7,557 bases of DNA from Anaerolineae bacterium (lineage in GTDB: Bacteria; Chloroflexota; Anaerolineae; JAFGEY01), in the NCBI GenBank assembly GCA_016929205.1, contig JAFGJF010000397.1, positions 1 to 7,557 of the forward strand, written 5' to 3'. The stretch's first letter is position 1. The number at the start of each line of letters is the position of its first letter. The position numbers and the translations under genes were made by a program. The notes under the pieces were generated by a model. The model had not been told where the DNA came from. It worked only from the letters and a program-made list of their open reading frames with translations, and did not search any database. Of the stretch, positions 5,882-7,557 are shown in pieces.

Positions 5882-6725
5882 ATAACAGAATAGCGTCCCA
5901 TAGTGCAGTGATTAAATCACCTGTGTCAATATTATCTCCCATCTGGTTTAAAATATCAAACAGATGGCTCGCTCTGGGCGCTACCGAATTCACTTGTTTT
6001 GCTACCCCACCGGTAGAAGGGATGCAGATGATAGGGATGTCGGCTTTTACGGCGTCATGATATTCTTGTTTGACTCGGCCCTTTTCGATATCTCCACCAA
6101 CTAAAATCGCTAAATCGGGAATGCAGTTAATCGTATCCTCGAACAAATCGCGCAAGTCTCTATTTCGTAGCCTACCGAAAATCATCACCGGATTTGGAAC
6201 CATCCTATCTGAATTATTATGCATATCTCTACAAATATGTATAAATTCTCTAAGCATTGTAGAGTCTCCGACAACAACACGTATGCCAGCTCCTATAAGC
6301 TTTGATGGCAAACTTTTTATAATTCCTGACGCGATTTTTTTCTCTGAATCGGATAACCCTGCGTACGATCCAAATACCCACAGTGTCGTTCTCTCTTTCG
6401 GTTTGGGGTCTTTTTCCTCTGTCTCACTATCGATGGTATATAGAAGCCATTTTCTTGCCAATGCTTCTTGCTGGATCGGCCTTTTGGTTTGGGGTATGAT
6501 CGCTTGCCATCTCAGTACATTTACGATATCCTCAAGGGTTGACAACTGGGGTTTTTTAACTCGCCTCCCTAGTATTCTGTCTATTGTTTTATAAAGATAC
6601 TTGTTATTAGCATTAATGTGTTGTGCAAGGTCCCGCGAAGTCCAACCAAGTTTGTCCAGGCAATTGTTTAGCCATTGTACAGACCGTTCATTAAAGTGAT
6701 TTCGAACATTTTCCAGAGCTGACAT
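5865..6725 (-). CDS. HTH (XRE-like) + C-terminal SLOG/Rossmann-like domain protein, probable ligand-sensing regulator
   Basis: The protein has 286 residues. An N-terminal helix-turn-helix at about 15-55 (WLNNCLDKLGWTSRDLAQHI, then NNKYLYKTIDRILGRR) continues into a Cro/XRE-like helix (LSTLEDIVNVLRW). A charged linker (about 98-112) leads to an alpha/beta domain. Its first strand and loop are LWVFGSYAG (115-123). Later come VMIFGRLRNRD, then LAILVGGDIEKGRVKQEYHDA (split around 205-225), then IPIICIPSTGGVA (229-241). The GG...G...E arrangement and late STGG loop resemble the SLOG superfamily (LOG/DprA/TRPM-type nucleotide-related ligand binding), although the exact LOG motif PGGxGTxxE is not present. 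Ribosome binding site AGGAGG lies 5 nt before the ATG, which is firm. It heads the six-gene run. The base composition is AT-rich, unlike the neighbours, suggesting separate acquisition. The HTH is fairly secure; the SLOG call is by motif reading only. Confidence 0.72.
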   Translation of the reverse strand: MSALENVRNHFNERSVQWLNNCLDKLGWTSRDLAQHINANNKYLYKTIDRILGRRVKKPQLSTLEDIVNVLRWQAIIPQTKRPIQQEALARKWLLYTIDSETEEKDPKPKERTTLWVFGSYAGLSDSEKKIASGIIKSLPSKLIGAGIRVVVGDSTMLREFIHICRDMHNNSDRMVPNPVMIFGRLRNRDLRDLFEDTINCIPDLAILVGGDIEKGRVKQEYHDAVKADIPIICIPSTGGVAKQVNSVAPRASHLFDILNQMGDNIDTGDLITALWDAILLYVKQS

Positions 6726-6786
6726 AGACTCCTCCTAAAGCCCAGAATTTGTCCTCATTTGATCCGGAATGCCCCAATTTGCCCGG

Positions 6787-6832
6787 TTGTTTTGCCAGCA
6801 CTTTTATGTCATAATACGATCAACTTGTTATG
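6787..6832 (+). promoter_or_regulatory. Candidate promoter and possible operator for the 71-residue gene
   Basis: TTGTTT (6787-6792), a 17-bp spacer and CATAAT (6810-6815) form a plausible sigma70-type promoter with 3/6 and 5/6 matches. It would give a leader of about 28 nt. A small inverted repeat, CATAA (6810-6814) and TTATG (6828-6832), overlaps the -10 box and the presumed start site. That is where a repressor such as the divergent HTH protein could bind. Five-bp arms can arise by chance, so the operator part is weak. No convincing -35/-10 pair was found for the opposite direction in this 124-bp intergenic region. Confidence 0.35.
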
Positions 6833-6834
6833 GA

Positions 6835-6844
6835 AAGGAGGTGA
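6835..6844 (+). promoter_or_regulatory. Perfect Shine-Dalgarno sequence deciding the 71-residue start
   Basis: AAGGAGGTGA is a 10/10 complement to the usual 16S rRNA 3' end (TCACCTCCTT). The GGAGG core ends 8 nt before the ATG at 6850. This selects that ATG over the in-frame ATG at 6769, which lies upstream of the promoter candidate. Confidence 0.8.
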
Positions 6845-6849
6845 GAACA

Positions 6850-7065
6850 ATGTCCTATTACCGCCAGAAAGCGGATCGTTCGGATGAGAGGGCCAGGCGG
6901 CTCAAGATAGACCCACCACGTGCTGGGAGAAAGACGTACGGGCAGCGCTATGCAGAAACAAGCCATATGTCTACTTGGGCCATCAAAGCGATGATCAGAC
7001 AACGTGAGAGCATGGGACAGGAATGTGGCGTTGCCTATCGAGTGCTGGCTGACCGCGGTCTTTGA
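6850..7065 (+). CDS. Small basic protein of unknown function (71 residues)
   Basis: The product starts MSYYRQKADRSDERARRLK and is rich in Arg/Lys (about 16 basic against 8 acidic residues). There is no membrane segment. A Pro-Arg-Gly-Arg-Lys stretch lies near 22-28, and a helix-like C-terminal half (STWAIKAMIRQRESM at about 41-55) ends VAYRVLADRGL. I do not recognise the family. It is transcribed away from the HTH-SLOG gene across a 124-bp intergenic region. The perfect ribosome binding site is the best evidence that it is real. Charge and size would suit a nucleic-acid-binding protein, an accessory regulator or an antitoxin-like partner, but none of these is shown by a motif. Confidence 0.68.
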   Translation: MSYYRQKADRSDERARRLKIDPPRAGRKTYGQRYAETSHMSTWAIKAMIRQRESMGQECGVAYRVLADRGL

Positions 7066-7313
7066 CGATGTATTTGTTTTGATCGATCCAGGTGTGGTTT
7101 CCAGGCTGGCATGGCTCACCGGTTGGGTCCTTGTCCGGCCTCGAGCCTTTCCCACACCGCGTTCTGTCCAGTCTGATGCGGCGCTCGCGCAATCTGTTGG
7201 TCGTCATCGTGGGCCAAGATTCGTCTCCTGTCAGGCTGTTCGCTCAAGTGGGATCGCCGGATCCCATTTGGGCAGACAGGTCGTTGTGTCTCAAGACCTA
7301 AAGCCCGTGCTGG
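7066..7313. other. Intergenic stretch with one stem-loop and no convincing gene
   Basis: Open frames occur on both strands here (for example 7092-7301 plus and 6995-7207 minus), but none has a ribosome binding site or a recognisable motif. The one clear structure is an inverted repeat at 7246-7269. AAGTGGGATC can pair with GATCCCATTT around the loop GCCG, with one G-T wobble; the perfect core is TGGGATC/GATCCCA at 7249-7266. An outer pair CCTGTC (7227-7232) / GACAGG (7275-7280) encloses it. It lies about 160-215 bp after the stop of the 71-residue gene and lacks a T-run, so a terminator role is uncertain. The stretch might hold remnants of a decayed gene. Confidence 0.45.
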
Positions 7314-7387
7314 CTAGGTTCTGTTGACATTGATAACACACAAGCGGGCCAGTGTGCCACTTTACGATATGGATGCGACTATGGTGT

Positions 7388-7417
7388 GTCATTCCCGCAT
7401 GTTTTTAGCGGGAATCC
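7388..7417 (+). repeat. 30-nt hairpin repeat, copy 1 (within the MITE-like element)
   Basis: The stem ATTCCCGC (7391-7398) / GCGGGAAT (7408-7415) closes a 9-nt loop, flanked by GTC and CC. The core resembles the widespread ATTCCC...GGGAAT repeat type (as in Neisseria dRS3 and many REP-like families). Confidence 0.75.
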
Positions 7418-7456
7418 AGGTTCTTTTGTGTCTTTAGATGCTCGATAGAGACATAT

Positions 7457-7486
7457 GGATGCCCGATAGAGACATTCGGGCATGAC
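7457..7486 (-). repeat. 30-nt hairpin repeat, copy 2, inverted (within the MITE-like element)
   Basis: On the minus strand this starts GTCATGCCCGA and ends TCGGGCATCC, the same layout and length as copy 1. The stem is ATGCCCGA / TCGGGCAT with a 9-nt loop. It matches copy 1 at 24 of 30 positions. Four of the six differences form two compensatory stem pairs (T-A to G-C and C-G to A-T), and the other two are T/C changes in the loop. Part of it (7458-7475) also forms a near-exact direct repeat with 7437-7454 (GATGCYCGATAGAGACAT). Confidence 0.75.
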
Positions 7487-7518
7487 AACCCGAGCGCAAT
7501 TCAAAACGTCAACAGAAC

Positions 7519-7557
7519 CTAGATCCCGTCAAGGAACTTGTCCGGGTTCAGGCTGGC
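7519..7557 (-). CDS. C-terminal end of an unidentified gene entering from the right edge
   Basis: Reading the minus strand from the right edge gives the codons for ASLNPDKFLDGI and then TAG at 7521-7519. Eleven of these 12 codons end in G or C, as expected for coding sequence in this GC-rich genome. The TAG overlaps the CTAG at the outer end of the MITE-like element, so the element seems to sit exactly at the gene's stop codon. If CTAG or TA is the duplicated target, the stop was present before insertion. The fragment is too short to identify. Confidence 0.4.
   Translation of the reverse strand, partial: ASLNPDKFLDGI

Larger units (their letters stand above)
7314..7522. mobile_element. MITE-like non-autonomous element with 18-bp terminal inverted repeats
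   Basis: The left end CTAGGTTCTGTTGACATT (7314-7331) and right end AACGTCAACAGAACCTAG (7505-7522) are inverted repeats matching at 17 of 18 positions. The outer CTAG at each end may be a 4-bp target duplication, or the TA inside it a 2-bp one. In either case the body is about 200 bp with ends (G)GTTCTGTTGAC. No transposase frame lies between. The interior holds two inverted 30-nt hairpin repeats and an 18-nt direct repeat. The CTAG/TA target and end style are compatible with an IS5-type parent, but I cannot assign the family from memory. Confidence 0.75.

Noticed and set aside
6995..7207. Minus-strand 70-codon frame antisense to the end of the 71-residue gene
   Set aside because: No ribosome binding site and no recognisable motif, and it overlaps a plus-strand gene with a perfect ribosome binding site. 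Kept only as a remark on the intergenic stretch.
7325..7353. Outward or inward promoter in the MITE-like end (TTGACA at 7325-7330)
   Set aside because: The -35-like hexamer is perfect, but no -10-like hexamer lies 16-18 bp downstream (the sequence there is GC-rich), so it is not called.

Overview
The window reads as a piece of a GC-rich bacterial chromosome. I infer Chloroflexota (Anaerolineae/Caldilineae type). The basis is a long Pro/Thr linker in a surface C39-type protein, that gene sitting directly before a MurJ-type flippase gene, and abundant small palindromic intergenic repeats. This is an inference from style; there is no rRNA or other marker to confirm it.

Left part (1-2061, minus strand): a two-gene unit. 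A membrane-anchored C39-family protein with a TPR-like C-terminus (652-2061) is followed after 5 bp by a murJ-like gene that runs off the left edge (1-646). It is served by a near-perfect sigma70-type promoter on the minus strand (TTGACT, 17 bp, TATAAT at 2153-2181). The leader between promoter and start codon carries a perfect 33-nt palindrome (2097-2129).

Spacer (2062-2356): packed with dyad symmetries. They include the leader palindrome, a bulged stem-loop (2196-2222), and an array of 18-nt hairpins with 8-2-8 geometry, two of them nested in a 74-bp larger palindrome (2224-2355).

Central part (2357-6725, minus strand): six tightly packed genes, probably one operon read right to left. In order they are an HTH + SLOG/Rossmann-like protein, a P-loop kinase of the FlaR ('topology modulation') type, an ANT(2'')-like nucleotidyltransferase, a four-helix membrane protein, an APH-type phosphotransferase, and a second pol-beta-type nucleotidyltransferase. 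Overlaps of 17 and 8 bp, a TAA|ATG junction, and gaps of 42 and 26 bp suggest co-translation. The set is rich in nucleotide-handling folds and led by a probable ligand-sensing regulator. It is either a small-molecule modification or resistance cassette, or an undescribed nucleotide-signalling or conflict system. The HTH-SLOG gene is strikingly AT-rich compared with its neighbours, which suggests recent acquisition.

Right part (6726-7557): a divergent small gene for a basic 71-residue protein of unknown function (6850-7065) has a perfect ribosome binding site. It is followed by a gene-poor stretch with a stem-loop, and then a roughly 200-bp MITE-like element (7314-7522) with 18-bp terminal inverted repeats and no transposase. 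The element carries two inverted copies of a 30-nt hairpin repeat that differ by compensatory stem changes. It appears to have inserted at the CTAG overlapping the stop codon of a gene that enters from the right edge (minus strand).
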